In this document: piece after piece, positions 1 to 11,367 of the stretch
Position numbering within the stretch: position 1 is the stretch's first letter
Layout: the number at the start of each line of letters is the position of its first letter
Translations under genes and position numbers: made by a program
The notes under the pieces: model-generated
Seen by the model: the letters and a program-made list of their open reading frames with translations, nothing else
Databases searched by the model: none
What the model was told of the DNA's origin: nothing
DNA from: Temnopleurus reevesii
Lineage: Eukaryota; Echinodermata; Echinoidea; Temnopleuroida; Temnopleuridae
Direction: 5' to 3'
NCBI GenBank assembly: GCA_036244855.1
Contig: BQKZ01000321.1
Span: forward strand, 3,556-67,555
DNA length: 64,000 bases

Positions 1-360
1 CTACATCCCACCCAATCCATCTCATCCTCCTCCTTCCCTGTTCTCCTCAATTCTCTTCTCCTCCACTTCATTTCCACAATCTTTCCTTCTTTTTCATAAT
101 CTCAGCTTATTTTCTCTTCACTGATCTGTCCAAATTCTGTCATAATTTCTTCAAATTGATCACGTTGTCATGCTGTATCATAGCAGGGACCTGTAGCAGA
201 AAAACTGCCAATTGACTTACGATAACTACAAATCATAAGCTTATGGAAAAATGTGAACCAAAGAGATGCAATCAATTACAAAATTAACTGTATCTCTTAT
301 TTTACAGGTCCAAGATGTAAATTTTTTTTGAGGAACTGATCATTCAAAAGGTGTTCTCAC
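1..360 (-). other. Start of the intron after exon 4
   Basis: From the donor at 360-359 to the left edge the sequence is intronic: TC-rich on the plus strand at 1-120, then AT-rich. I see no further transporter exon or RNA gene. Confidence 0.6.
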
Positions 361-541
361 CAAGTACATTCATGCCATTCTTGAAGCCTTGCTTTCGGAC
401 GATCCGCGATCCGACTGTGACGTATTCGTATGTGATGTTGGTCGTGCTGACGTTCCCTGCGCTGTAAGAAGCGTTTAAAAGTGTAGTGGTATTAACAAGC
501 CTCTTCTCGACCACATCCTCGTCCGTCTGGTATGTTTGCGT
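361..541 (-). CDS. SLC1A: SLC1A transporter coding exon 4 (glycosylated extracellular loop)
   Basis: Seen: a 181-base exon, acceptor TTTTTATCAG| (AG at 543-542) with a long T tract, donor CTTG|GTGAGA (GT at 360-359), entering in phase 0 and leaving in phase 1. It encodes residues about 177-236, from TQTYQTDEDVVEKR to GFKNGMNVLG. Four N-glycosylation sequons (Asn 193, 199, 206, 211) crowd the middle, as expected for the large extracellular loop between TM3 and TM4 of eukaryotic EAATs. The end, K-x-G-x-N-x-L-G, matches the conserved entry into the next membrane segment. Later exons with the substrate-binding hairpins lie beyond the left edge, so the gene is incomplete because of the window, not because it is broken. 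Confidence 0.93.
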
Positions 542-1199
542 CTGATAAAAAAAAAGAATTGAAGCAAATAATATAATTTTTTGATGTGTGGGACTTTCGG
601 AAATGATTCTAACCCAATTCAATAGTAACAGTTGAAAATCTTTACTTATGTAATTTTACATTATTGCTTTAGTGTTTAAGTAACACATGTTAAGCGTTTA
701 CAAACAATTGTAATAATTGCTATATAAATGAAGATTATTATCATCAATATTATCATTATCAAAATATTGTATTATATCTTATCAGCTATGTGACGGAGAT
801 TCTACTCATCAGCTCCTTCCCCTTTTAAATATTAGAAGAAGTCATTAATTACAATTAATTAGTAGTCCTCCTACTGAGGACTTAAAGCATTTCTAAAAAA
901 TAAATTCAGTTTAAGATATTCAACCTGTCCATAAAGCTTGCTATTCTTGACTTAATATTTCCTTGAAAGTTACTTCATCAACAGAATAATATGCATGGGG
1001 CCAGAAAAAGTTTCACAAAATTTAGTTTTAAAACTCATCATGTTTACTTTTATTGATGTATTGTGTAGCAATTCTTTGCTTCTTTGTAAATGTTGTATCA
1101 ATTTATTGAAAACATACAGATTCATGTTGAAACATCTACTGACAATTTTTGCGGAAAGACGGGTGACACATATATATGCATTAAGAAAACAAACCTATT

Positions 1200-1322
1200 A
1201 GCGCGTATTCCAATACTGTGGTTTTCAGGGCTAATTAAGTCAAATGTTATTTAAACCCAAGCTAATCAAAACCAATGGTCTAATTGACAATGACTTAATC
1301 CTCGTGACCACAATACAGGACA
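1200..1322. mobile_element. Degenerate inverted-repeat element of the CGTATTCC family
   Basis: GCGTATTCCAATACTGTGGT at the left and a roughly complementary CGTGACCACAATACAGG at the right bracket about 120 bases. The end sequence resembles the better preserved copies at 53765 and 54253. Heavily decayed; no target duplication recognised. Confidence 0.35.
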
Positions 1323-1909
1323 TTGAATTTATTGAGACATAAACGTATCACAAATTATGCCAAAGAAAATGGATGAAAAGAAGCAAAACTGGACAATTAC
1401 TTTAATTATCCTGTACTTTGTAATACAACAATCAGGCATTATCATGCCGGAAATTACACTAACGAGACCATACAATCCATGAACTACTTAGCATGATGTA
1501 AAGTTTAATGTGATGCATATTTTCCACCGAACAAATGCTTCAACAACATGACTGATGTATGATTAATGCACATTTGATGATCTTCATGAAAATCAGAGTT
1601 TTAAGACAAATCACTTTTCTTTTTTTCATGGAGTGAAAATGTTAATTCAATTTCAATTTATTTCATTCAGCTAAAAAAGTACATACATACAGGGTAAAAA
1701 TATATAAAATTTAAAAGAATGAGGAGACAGCTTGGAAGACAAGCGTCTTATTAGCTGCTGCCACCAGAAGATACCCACATCTACAATGAGAAAAGGTGAT
1801 AAAAAATTGATGTAAATTATATTTTCTCAGTGTGCGAACAACACATAGTAGGAGTGAAATTTGTAAAAAGTACTCCTAAATCCTCCAGTTACAAAACTGT
1901 ACCTGTACA

Positions 1910-2115
1910 CTGGCTTTAGCAATGCAGCAATATGCAGTGCTACGTTCGAAGGACAAAAATCTGCCAAGTCCCTATTCACCTCACCTGGGTCAAGTGCAAC
2001 TTAATGTTGATGAAGTTCTTGCTGAAGGAAATTAAATGTCGCTACTGTGATTCAAATCTATGACCCTCTGGTTCATTAGTTTTTACTCATTTTGATAATT
2101 ACGTATTTGGCACAT
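1910..2115 (-). repeat. tRNA-derived SINE (sea-urchin SINE2-like)
   Basis: On the minus strand a B-box-like GGTCATAGATTTGAATCAC is followed by GCACTTGACCCAGGTGAGGT and GGGACTTGGCAG, the same body as the plus-strand copy at 28918-29105. The body resembles SINEs I know from sea urchins; this is recognition from memory, not a search. Inserted in the transporter intron in sense orientation. Confidence 0.7.
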
Positions 2116-2609
2116 CATGCGATTTCCCATCTACTTGTAGTGTTTGTGTCGATGTATGTGTGAGTGTGCATCAAAAGAGAAACTTCCAAACAAAACTTAT
2201 TTACGTTGAAATTGTGCTTCATGCAAACGTTAAAGAAATATTGCCCCTTTTGCTTGAGTAAAACTGTTTAAATGCAGGATTGTCATCAAGATTCAGTTAA
2301 AAAAAAATTATAATCAAGTATTTTCTCAAATTTGTGCTTATGTGCGTTGATTGATTGAAAATGATGATGATGCCCACAAAAATGATGGTGATAGCAATTA
2401 ATGTACATAAATTAGACTAACTTACCTCAATCTAAAATCAAAATGATTGAATAATACATAAGAAGAGAAGTGGAAACATTTTAACCATTATCATGTCTGG
2501 TCTATTCTTTCCACATACATTTTGAATTTATACACTTGTAATTGTCTGCAATTAAAGATTACTTAAAAAACATGAAAAAATTGAACTTTGATAGATCATA
2601 AAGTAGAGA

Positions 2610-3070
2610 TTTAAACTAAATAGAATCAATGTAAATGAACAGCTTTCGACATTGTCATAACACAATGATTAATTTTCTGTCTGATATCCAAAATGCTCTT
2701 GGAACGTGCAATAATAATGCAATGCATCGTATTCAACATTGAAATGTGAGTCTAGCAAAGTTGCAAAACTGCAAAACTGCCAGAATCTTCATGAATCAAT
2801 TGATGTCTAAATTGTAATTTTATAAATATTTGATCACAAAATTTTGTGACTTTATAATGATTTATAGAATCAATGTAAATGAAGAGCTCTATAATTTGTC
2901 ATGATATGAACAATTGATATATATTTCTGTCTGATATTTTAAATTTGATTGGAAGGGTAATATAATGGTGCAATACATCACTTATTCAACAAATGTGAGT
3001 CTAGCAAAGTACTGTATTGACTTGTAAACCGCCCAAATCTTCTTGAATCACTTGATGTATAAATTGTACA
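2610..3070. repeat. Diverged two-copy tandem repeat, period about 250
   Basis: Copies start near 2622 and 2866. They share AGAATCAATGTAAATGAA, a stretch around GTCTGATAT, TGTGAGTCTAGCAAAGT and an end near TTGATGT-TAAATTGTA. Many substitutions and indels separate them. The second copy ends about 150 bases before exon 3. Confidence 0.7.
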
Positions 3071-3223
3071 GTAACTTCATGAAATTGAATTATAGCATTT
3101 TCTATTAGAATATATAAATGTTCATAATATTTGAAGTATATATCTATTATAGTAATTATAATAATTGTGTTGTTATATATAAACAGGATAAGAATAATGT
3201 CTCTTCCGCACAATATAACATAC

Positions 3224-3266
3224 CTGTTGGAAGCAAGCTTGCACCAAATTTGTCGGGAAGAAATTC
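3224..3266 (-). CDS. SLC1A: SLC1A transporter coding exon 3 (43-base micro-exon)
   Basis: Seen: between acceptor TAAACAG| (AG at 3268-3267) and donor |GTATGTT (GT at 3223-3222) the minus strand has G plus 14 codons, NFFPTNLVQACFQQ. The first base completes the Arg codon left open by exon 2, and the exon ends in phase 0, as exon 4 needs. Human EAATs carry the equivalent N-M-F-P-x-N-L-V-x-A-x-F-x-Q at exactly this point, after DAFLDLIR. The exon is too small to find by length, so the call rests on motif, splice sites and phase agreeing. TM3-TM4 linker region. Confidence 0.9.
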
Positions 3267-3382
3267 CTGTTTAGAAAGAAGAAAAAAGACAAACATACAA
3301 AATAAGCACAATTATCTCATCATTGATGCAAAATATAAGGCAAGAAGGAGTATTGGCTTGGCTTTAAACACTTAGAAAACCT

Positions 3383-3474
3383 TTAATAATAATAATAATA
3401 ATATATGCAATTTATATAGCGCACGTATCCACTCTGCTGAGTGCTCAGTGGATTTGGTGCATTATAAATCATAT

Positions 3475-3512
<38 letters not shown>

Positions 3513-3556
3513 ATTACTATGATTATTATTATTGTTATTATCATCATCATCATCAT

Positions 3557-3595
<39 letters not shown>

Positions 3596-3620
3596 TATTA
3601 TTATTATTATTATTATTGCA
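3383..3620. repeat. TAA/ATT/ATC microsatellites around a short 'ATTTATATAGCGC' repeat
   Basis: A (TAA)n run, then TTTATATAGCGCACGTATCC and about 70 unique bases, then (TTA)n, (TCA)n and (TTA)n again. The same 'TATATAG-GC plus trinucleotide' arrangement recurs at 7439-7510, 33787-33855 and 38240-38310, so these are probably 3' tails of one retroelement group carrying microsatellites. Confidence 0.7.
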
Positions 3621-4699
3621 AATTAGAAACAGATTAAGAAGGGCATGTAAAGAAATCGAAATAAAAAGTCAATAGTGGGTATACTTTACATCTTAAATAC
3701 ACTCTTAACAGAAGAGAAACATTCGGCAGAGCAAAATAGGGTCATTCCACTACTCAAAACTAGTCTAATAAATGGAAGAAACATCTTTACTTGCACAGTG
3801 GATATCATAGTGTCAAGAAAGGATTGAATTGGTCATCCATCTTTTTATACATGTATGTTCATGGCAAGAGTAAAGGAACATTAATGTTCATCTTCAGACA
3901 TTCGGGCAGTATTATAAATGGGATTGACCGCATGGAATGGAGAAACTATACATCACATTTCATTGTCTATTTGTTTGAGAATATATCTCATCTATGCATA
4001 CATTTCCTAAAGTTTTCTTCAGTAGAAGAAAGGAGTGGTAGGAGCAAAACATGGGAGAGGGTTGAGATTGAATAATTCTAAGCAGAATGAAACATATGAG
4101 AAAAGGAAGAATAATAAGGAAGAATCAATAATAATAATTCAATTAAAAGCTCAAAATGAAAACAAATGAATTCTATGTGCACTGAACAAGATAGAGATTC
4201 ATTCAAATATTCATTTCTTTAGTTAACCAATATTCAGAAGGTTTAACTGAGATCACTGTCATTATAATTGCTTGTAAACATTATGATCATTCTAAGCCTA
4301 TTAAGTGCATATCAAACGATTTCACATAAAAGAGCAATGCAAAAAACACTTTTTTTCAAAATAATTCTTAGATTATATGGAATAACCACACTAGGAAATT
4401 GTGCCATGAAATATTAATCTTCATCAAATGGCAAGTGCACTTTGCGTTGCCTCCAGCAATAAATGTTCGTGTCATAGGGATTATGTATTACAATGATTGT
4501 CATTCTTAACAGTACAACAATATGAGTGCAGAATTACATTTTCTATTATACTGAAATGAACTCTGGCATTCACATGTATTATTCGAAAGCAAGTATGTGT
4601 TATACAAACTTGCCAAATGCTGGTTGAATGATGCCCTTTTTTGTGCTCATGCTCGAAAATTTAACAGAAAGCTGTAGGTAAATTGCCTAGGACTTGGAC

Positions 4700-4990
4700 T
4701 TTGGAATTTCATGTGTTGAGAGAGTAGAAAAGCGAGCCAGAAATAGAGAGAGGAGGGATGGAGAGAGAAAGAGAGAAAGAGAGAAGTGAGAACAGAGAGC
4801 GAAATCTAACGATGTGCTGAAGATATGAAGAGGGAGATTAAAAAAACGAGAGTAAAAGGGAGGGAGAGAAAGAAAGAGAGAAAGAAAGAGAGAAAGAAAA
4901 GGAGAGAGGAGAGGGAGAGGAAGGAGAGAAAGAGAGAAAGGGGGATAGAAAAAGAGAAAGAAGATATAAAAAAATGAAGACAAAATGAAA
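4700..4990. repeat. AG-rich low-complexity tract
   Basis: Plus strand is almost pure purine (GAGA, AAAG, GGGA). Long apparent reading frames across it (Ser/Leu/Phe-rich on the minus strand) come from composition only. Confidence 0.85.
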
Positions 4991-5564
4991 ATGGCAAAGA
5001 TACAAAAAAGACAGGAACCATGCTTCTCATAGGCGCATAGGCGCATAGATAAATAGACAACCGGTTAACACAATGACTGCTGCACAAACATCCGGCACAT
5101 ACATGTAACATAAATGTAGAAATGAGAAATTTGGGCAATGGAGAGACCAGCATGGAGGAATAGTAGGGCATTTCAGAGAATCCTGATACAGACGGATGAT
5201 TTAGGAGCAGAGGACTAACAGAGAATGTGGGAAACAAAGAGGATGACAGATGGAGAGATGGAGAGAGATTGTGATAGAGAGGGGGAAACAAAGAAAAATT
5301 GAGTACCTTTGGAGATCAATAGTAGGGCAATGAAAAATTGACAAACTGACAAAGGTGAAGGGTTCAATCGCTTGCATCCTGCAATATACTGGACCAAAGA
5401 GAAAAGAATGACTGGACCAATGAACTTTTCATTTCAGGTAATCCTTGTTTGGGACAAATGTTTAAAAGAATGAACAGTGCATCTGCTGAATCAGCTAAAT
5501 CACATTTCCATTCCGGACAATATCAGCCATTGCCTTTAATGAGAAAAAAAAAAACTATAGTGAT

Positions 5565-6212
5565 TTAGATCATCCAAATTGGGATTAAAGATTATGACTC
5601 TCATCCTCTCCAAAAATGTGGTCTATATTCTTGGATCTATCAATCATCTATGTCTATTTTGACAAGAAAATGGATTTATGACAACAGAGGGCAAATTATG
5701 AAAAAATAACAGGAAAAAGCAGCATCCTGCACAAAATGGAGCAAGAATGATTGGGAGAAAAAAGGAGAAAGTGCACTCGAAAAATGCAGACGATCAATGA
5801 ACACAAAATTTAAAAGGTTGCAGCAAAGAGATATTAAAGTAACACATCTTTGGTTGAAGGACTGACAATCTTTACAAATGGCGAATTTAGGCTTTAAATG
5901 TGCTGGATCAAACAAACAGTTGGGTCCTGCATTTTTGGGATGCTTAAGTACCATCTAAAATGGTAATTAGACTTTTGAGTTTTTCGAAAGCAACAATTAA
6001 TCAAGCAAGAAAGAAAGTAAAGAAATAGAAAATAAAGAGATAGTGGCAAAAAAATAATGAACAAAAAGTGAGAGTCATTTAGGGCATCCAAATTGGGATT
6101 AAAGATTAAGACTATTCATCCTCTCCAAAAATTTATTCTATTTTCTTGAATCTATCAATCATCTATCTCTCTTGTGACAGCAAAATGGAAGTATGACAAC
6201 AGAGACAGAAAA
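5565..6212. repeat. Direct repeat pair, about 515 bases apart
   Basis: A block of about 130 bases at 5567-5695 (CATCCAAATTGGGATTAAAG ... TATGACAACAGAG) recurs at 6085-6210 with roughly 85% identity. Between them is AT-rich unique sequence. Either an old local duplication or two copies of an uncharacterised repeat. Confidence 0.65.
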
Positions 6213-6705
6213 TAAATATTTTTAATACAATATTTGCCCAGCTTTGAAATGCAAAATGATAATGTTTGCTTGGGCTCTTCACAAAACCTCCACCAAAGTC
6301 ACCTGGTTGTGGAGGAGAAAGAGAACTTTGACCAATGTCAAACGATGATGAAAGTGTACACTGTGCTTAGCAGTCCTGAGGTAAACATGCACCATTAGGT
6401 CCAGTACCATTTCACTGCATGGTATTAGCTGGAAAATTTCCATGACTTTTTCAGTGATTGCTCTGTCATACTAAATCAGAATTTGAGAAAACTATATGAT
6501 GTGATTCTATTACTGTTATTTACTATGTTACATTCCATTGATTCCTCTACATAGGTTATATACAGTTCTTTACAAGAAAAAAAAGACAACATTTTTTAAA
6601 GGAAGAGTATAATAATATGAATGTAACCCTAAAAATACAAAGTAGAATCATGTAGCCTATAGGTCAGTATTTTCATTTATAATACATTGACATCTGTCTA
6701 GAGGC

Positions 6706-6945
6706 CAGGGTGCTACAAGAATTTTTTTCACCAGTTGCCCAGTCGGGCAACCAAGTTTTCAAATCACTTGCCCGAACAAAATTTCCTTTGCCCCAAATTG
6801 ATGGCCTATGCCAATTTGTACATGTAGATGACACCTAGAAAAAGCTGCTACTTGCTCTTTTGGGCAAGTGACAATTTTATTTACTTGCCCAACAGCTTCA
6901 TTTTGTTACCGCGGGCATGCGGGCAAGTGGGTTTGTAGTGCCCTT
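6706..6945 (-). mobile_element. CAGGG-family MITE, 5-base target duplication
   Basis: Ends CAGGGTGCTACAA and TTGTAGTGCCCTT are inverted repeats. The flanks GAGGC (6701-6705) and GAGGC (6946-6950) are an exact 5-base duplication. The inside is rich in CTTGCCC/GGGCAAG. Antiparallel to the copies at 19364, 23723 and 56040. No coding capacity. A 5-base duplication with CAGGG ends could fit a hAT subgroup, but I cannot assign it. Confidence 0.85.
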
Positions 6946-7842
6946 GAGGCATTTAGAACATGTAACCTTCCTACTTATAGTGGTCACGTACATATACGAT
7001 AAATGGTCCTGAGAAACAGTGGTCATTTTTTTTCTTTTTGATATTGATTTGACTGTAATATCTGGAAGGGGATGGGGTATGTATGCAGCTAGAGAAAGTG
7101 GTAATGTAACGAGAGTGTTTGTAATTTATTTCTTTTGTTTTTAATCTTGTCTTTTTTTAATTCTTTCTAATACCATCTTTTCAAAGATGCATGAACAAAC
7201 TTTGTCCATGTGCTTTTCACCCTAATAAAAGAATATATTATTAATGATGTTTCCTTTAAACTCCTTTTGGAACACATGACTAATGTTTTCAAATGAATCC
7301 CACACTTTTGAGCAACCTCCACACTTCAAACTCAATTATAATCAAAGAAGAAAACTTCATGAGAGATTTCATTCCCGGTTAAATTAGCAAAAGAATATTA
7401 AAGGGTGTCTGAGGTTCAAAACAATAATTTGGTAGTTGATAATAATAATAATAGATACATGTAATTTATATAGTGCAGTCACTATATGGATATACTCTAC
7501 TGCGCTGAAGTTGGCAGTATACACAAAACAAACTCCCCGAAACATGCCATGACATTAAAAACATGTTCAGTTTTTTAATTGTTGAAAGTAAAAATCAAAC
7601 ATTTTTCATGATAAATAAAAAAAACTAAACTTGTATCAAGCCTAGCTCACACGTTTAAAATAAAGGGACGTATACAAAAAGGACGTGCACAAAAAGAACG
7701 CGCATTCAAGAAGCCAGACACAGAGCCGCATTCGTGATGAGGCTCCGTGTGTCAATCGTGAACGAGATATTTATTTGCTTCTACCTCCTAACTAGTAATC
7801 CATATCATGTTGGATAAAGTTAATTTGGGTTAATTATACTAA

Positions 7843-8018
7843 TGGGGTGTTGTTCAAAATCAACTGCAAATCGACTGCAACTCTGCAAATTGTAACATGC
7901 ATTTTCATTTGTGCATGGTATGCGCATTCAACAAGGCGCGCGTGAAACAATGATTTCGATTGGCGCATTCCAATCAACTGCAATTTGCAATCAATTGCAA
8001 CTTTTGAGCAACACCCCC
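7843..8018. mobile_element. GGGGTGTTG MITE flanked by TAA
   Basis: Inverted ends TGGGGTGTTGTTCAAAA and its near complement (TTTTGAGCAACACCCCC) enclose about 175 bases, with subterminal TGCAA-rich repeats. TAA occurs on both sides (7840-7842, 8019-8021). A 3-base TAA duplication is typical of PIF/Harbinger elements, so that is the tentative class. Confidence 0.65.
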
Positions 8019-8124
8019 TAAGTGATATACAAATTATTATTTTTTTTTACCTCAGATACCCCTTTAAAACCCTTTAGAAACAAGTCTTTTAAAAGGTTCC
8101 CACAAGCTACAGAAATCTCCAAAT

Positions 8125-8261
8125 TTAATGCCCCAGTCACATAGAAGCCTGACTGAACAAGATTCAACATAACTCTTAGTTTGGAGGCAGTTGACTGTGA
8201 ACTTAACAAGGAGTCGTGGGTGATCGTGTTGCTTCGGGCTTCTATGTGACTGGGGCCTTAA
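8125..8261. mobile_element. Palindromic TTAA-site MITE (family with GTCACATAG ends)
   Basis: TTAA|TGCCCCAGTCACATAG at the left mirrors CTATGTGACTGGGGCC|TTAA at the right, and most of the 137 bases can fold into one hairpin. Same family as 24807 and 29110. TTAA target sites fit piggyBac or Kolobok superfamilies; no transposase is present. Confidence 0.8.
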
Positions 8262-9204
8262 GCTGAATTATATCAATCCCTAATCAAGTTGACATTTCTC
8301 ACAGCTTGTCACAAAACAGTTCTCATGAAACATTTTCCTTGCACTGATAACTATCTCGATCTCAACCACAAGTACTTTCTCAATAAATATCCTTCAATAT
8401 TATAGACCACAAAGTCAAAATCAAACATTTTTGTTTGTTCTGGCAAAGAGGACAATAATTCACTAGGAGTCAGGTGTTTTAAAGAAGTACAAGCATTCGT
8501 GTAACAGAATGCTATTTCAAGAAAATACTTCCTTTCATAAACACAAAATTATCTAAATATGGTATATATTGTAATGGAAGTAATCGAAAGAACGAAATAC
8601 ACTTTGAATCTCATTTTAGTGAGGTCCTTGAGACCAGCAAATTTTCCTCTTTATATGGAAACCTTGTAGTATCAGGGGTAAAATAAAGTAAAAATTGCCT
8701 GGCTCTGAGGAGAGCATGTTTAATCGTAATCTTTGTGAAGAGGTTTAGTTGCTTGTCACTCCCCTCTTAGTCTTTTTTCCTCATGAATTGTGTGAATTTT
8801 TTTCTCGAAAATGGCAAGGACAGTCAATCATTTTTTTGGCTGATATATCTACTATAAGAGTTCTTCGATGTAATCCTATCCCACTGAAACAATTGATAAC
8901 AATTGATAATAATAATTGATAATAACAATTGATAATAATGATGAGTAAATATTAATGAGTAAATGATGTGTAATAACTGAAGAACATAGTAGACAGACAT
9001 ATTTTTCCAACAGCTTTTTTATAGTGCCACTTTTCATATAATCATTTCCTCATACAAAATACCGCAAAGTATACTAAACATCATTTCTCTCATCATTACA
9101 AAGGACATACAAACAGCTTGTCTTTGTGTATTTAAATCAAGATCACATCAATCAAAAGATGAAGTGTACCGTGTCACAATAGCTGCAAAAGAGATTAACC
9201 TTCT

Positions 9205-9750
9205 TGTTCGTTCGTGCATTAGTGCTGTCTGAACTCATGTTCGGAGTCAAGGCTAATGAGACATAAGGTCTATGAATGAATGCACTTGGTGCATGACGAC
9301 AGTTTAATACAGTTGGAAGCACATCTTTTTTAATGAAATCACAGGGATCTTCTCATTTGTTTGTTTAATATTGTCCGACCTCATGTTAACAGTCATGGCT
9401 AATGATACATAGAGTCTATGAATGAATACGCTTGGTGTATGAGGACAGTTTAATAAAGTTGAAAGCAAACCATTTTCTATAAAATCAGAGGGAATCTTAC
9501 AATTTGTTCACGCATTGGCTCTGTATGACGCCATTTATGAGTCGTAGCTAATGATACATACTATGAATAAATGCACTTGGCATATCTAACAACAGTTTAA
9601 TAATGTTAATTTCTTTATGGAATCATTTGTTCATGCATTAGTGTTGTCTGACCTCCTGTTCAGAGTCATGCCTAATGATACATAGAGTCTGTGAATGAAT
9701 ACGCTTGGCGTATGACGACAGTTTAATAATGTCAAAAGCACATCATTTTC
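9205..9750. repeat. Tandem array, about four copies of 115-155 bases
   Basis: Each copy carries GCATTAGTG-TGTCTGA, a TCATG-CTAATGA-ACATA block, TCTATGAATGAATGC-CTTGG and GACAGTTTAATA. Copies begin near 9215, 9365, 9515 and 9635 and differ by substitutions and indels. The plus-strand array ends in an 11-base G run at about 9771-9781. Confidence 0.75.
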
Positions 9751-10558
9751 TAAGCGACCAAAATATTATCGGGGGGGGGGGCATAATTGACAATAATGCA
9801 ATTATACCATTTCCATGCTTTGCTATTATAATTTACCTATCCACTGTTCCTGTTCATTAACTCTATCAAATAGAGCAAAGAGGACAAAAGAGTTGTATAT
9901 TTTCTTTTTCATTTTAATTGAGTAATAGTATCTGTTGGTTATTGTGGCTTATCCAATATCATTTTTCGCTGTGTCATTTATTTTACATTGGGGGAAGTAA
10001 TTGTTGTGTATGTTGATTATTTATTTGTGTTCTTACTTATATCTTTATTCATATGCGTAAGGGTTGTGTTTCATAATGACTCGTGATCCTTTCCTACACT
10101 ATATAGGAGTTTGCTCCTCATAGAGGGCCACCGTAGTGCAAAGAGTTGTGCATACCTTTACAGAATTTTATGAAAAATGTGTGTGCTTTCTCATGTTGTT
10201 TCCCTCTCTCAGGCTATCACAGTGAGCAGAAGAGATAAAGATTTGGACAAAGTAAACAATTTCATTCAAGCATTCACAGTAGATGGATGCATACAAAAGA
10301 ATCACTTTCCCTCTTATTCTATGGAAAAATGTCAAATAGGCATCGTACAATGAACAGGGAAGGTATTTTCTTTTGCTTAAATCATTAAACTATTGTGAAG
10401 GCTTAAGTGTAGTTGTTCACTTGGTCAAAAAACATTTGTCTCTTCTGCTCACAATGTCTCCTTCATTCTTTGCTTGTTATTGTTACTTGCTATTGTTTAT
10501 TGTTTGTTCAATGCAATGTATTGTTCTTTACAAAAGATAAACATTGCTAATTTTTTAC

Positions 10559-10650
10559 CTGAGGAGATCAAGGAACACATCAAGCGTGGTAAGCTCCTTC
10601 ACTTGGTTTCCATCTCCGAGGATGATTCCGATGACGACGGCGATGCAGGT
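10559..10650 (-). pseudogene. Exon 2 echo B: partial copy of SLC1A exon 2 with intact donor
   Basis: The minus strand repeats the last 137 bases of exon 2 minus an internal 45-base segment. It encodes [11 protein letters not shown] joined directly to [19 protein letters not shown]. The 45 missing bases are 15 codons, and the deletion ends share CCTCG, suggesting a microhomology deletion. The copy starts right after an AG (10652-10651) and ends at CTCAG|GTAAAA, a better donor than that of exon 2 itself. No stop. Its length (92) and entry phase do not fit between the real exons, so inclusion would shift the frame. Confidence 0.85.
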
Positions 10651-11048
10651 CTATTTATTGTTGTTTGCTATTGTTTGTTATCAGTTATTATCTTTGTTGC
10701 TATCATCATCAATCATTTGTTACTGCTTTCTATTGCTGTGTATCTTTATTGTAATCACAAGTGAGGAAATTCAGGGATCAAACATGATTTCTTTATTTCC
10801 AAAAGGTTGTGTATATGGTTGTATATTGTTTGTATAAAATACTTGTATAAACGTTTCTAATTGTTTAATGAGACAATTTTGTTGCTTTTTGTTTACTGAT
10901 ACAAATATTGTTGCTACTTATTCTTTACTGTAATCTCACAAATTGTTGTTCTTTCTTACTTACTGATACAATCCTTGCCGTTTTCATTGCTTAAAGATAT
11001 ACATTTGTTGTTGCTTGTTTTAAAAATAATATTGTTGTTGTCATATAC

Positions 11049-11134
11049 ATGAGGAGATCAAGGAACGCATTGAGGGTGGTGAGCTCCTTCACTTGGATTC
11101 CATTTCCGAGGTTCATCTTGATGGTGATGCAGAT
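11049..11134 (-). pseudogene. Exon 2 echo A: partial, more diverged copy of SLC1A exon 2
   Basis: The minus strand encodes ICITIKMNLGNGIQVKELTT and then LNAFLDLL, matching the end of exon 2 with about 51 bases missing inside, again a multiple of three. It begins after an AG (11136-11135) at exactly the same exon position as echo B. The last exon base is changed (CTCAT|GTATAT), so the donor is weakened. No stop in the family frame. Confidence 0.8.
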
Positions 11135-11367
11135 CTGTTTACTGTTGTTATTTTTATCGATTTGCTGAATGCTATCTTCATTGTTCAATATTGTTTTTTC
11201 TTTTTTATAATTTGCTCATTGCCAGTGTGTGTTTTGATTAGATTAATTTATTTCCGCTTCATTAACACTCAAAATATATTGTTTATTAATTTGTTTACTG
11301 TTCATATACTACTTATTTTTATTTACTATTTACTCTTGTTTGCTATTGTTTACTACTATAATCATAC

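Larger units (their letters stand above)
542..3223 (-). other. Intron 3 of the SLC1A gene
   Basis: AT-rich intron between exons 3 and 4. It holds a degenerate inverted-repeat element (about 1200-1322), a minus-strand SINE (about 1910-2115) and a diverged two-copy tandem repeat (2610-3070). No other exon seen. Confidence 0.75.
3267..11367 (-). other. Intron 2 of the SLC1A gene (about 8.1 kb)
   Basis: Intron between exons 2 and 3. It holds microsatellites (3383-3620, 7439-7455), an AG-rich tract (4700-4990), several small transposons (6706, 7843, 8125), a 145-base tandem array (9205-9750) and two echoes of exon 2 (10559, 11049). The remaining AT-rich sequence shows no exon with family motifs. 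Confidence 0.75.

Noticed and set aside
4687..5397. Overlapping Ser/Leu/Phe-rich frames on the minus strand
   Set aside because: AG-rich low-complexity DNA gives such frames; no domain or splice pattern.
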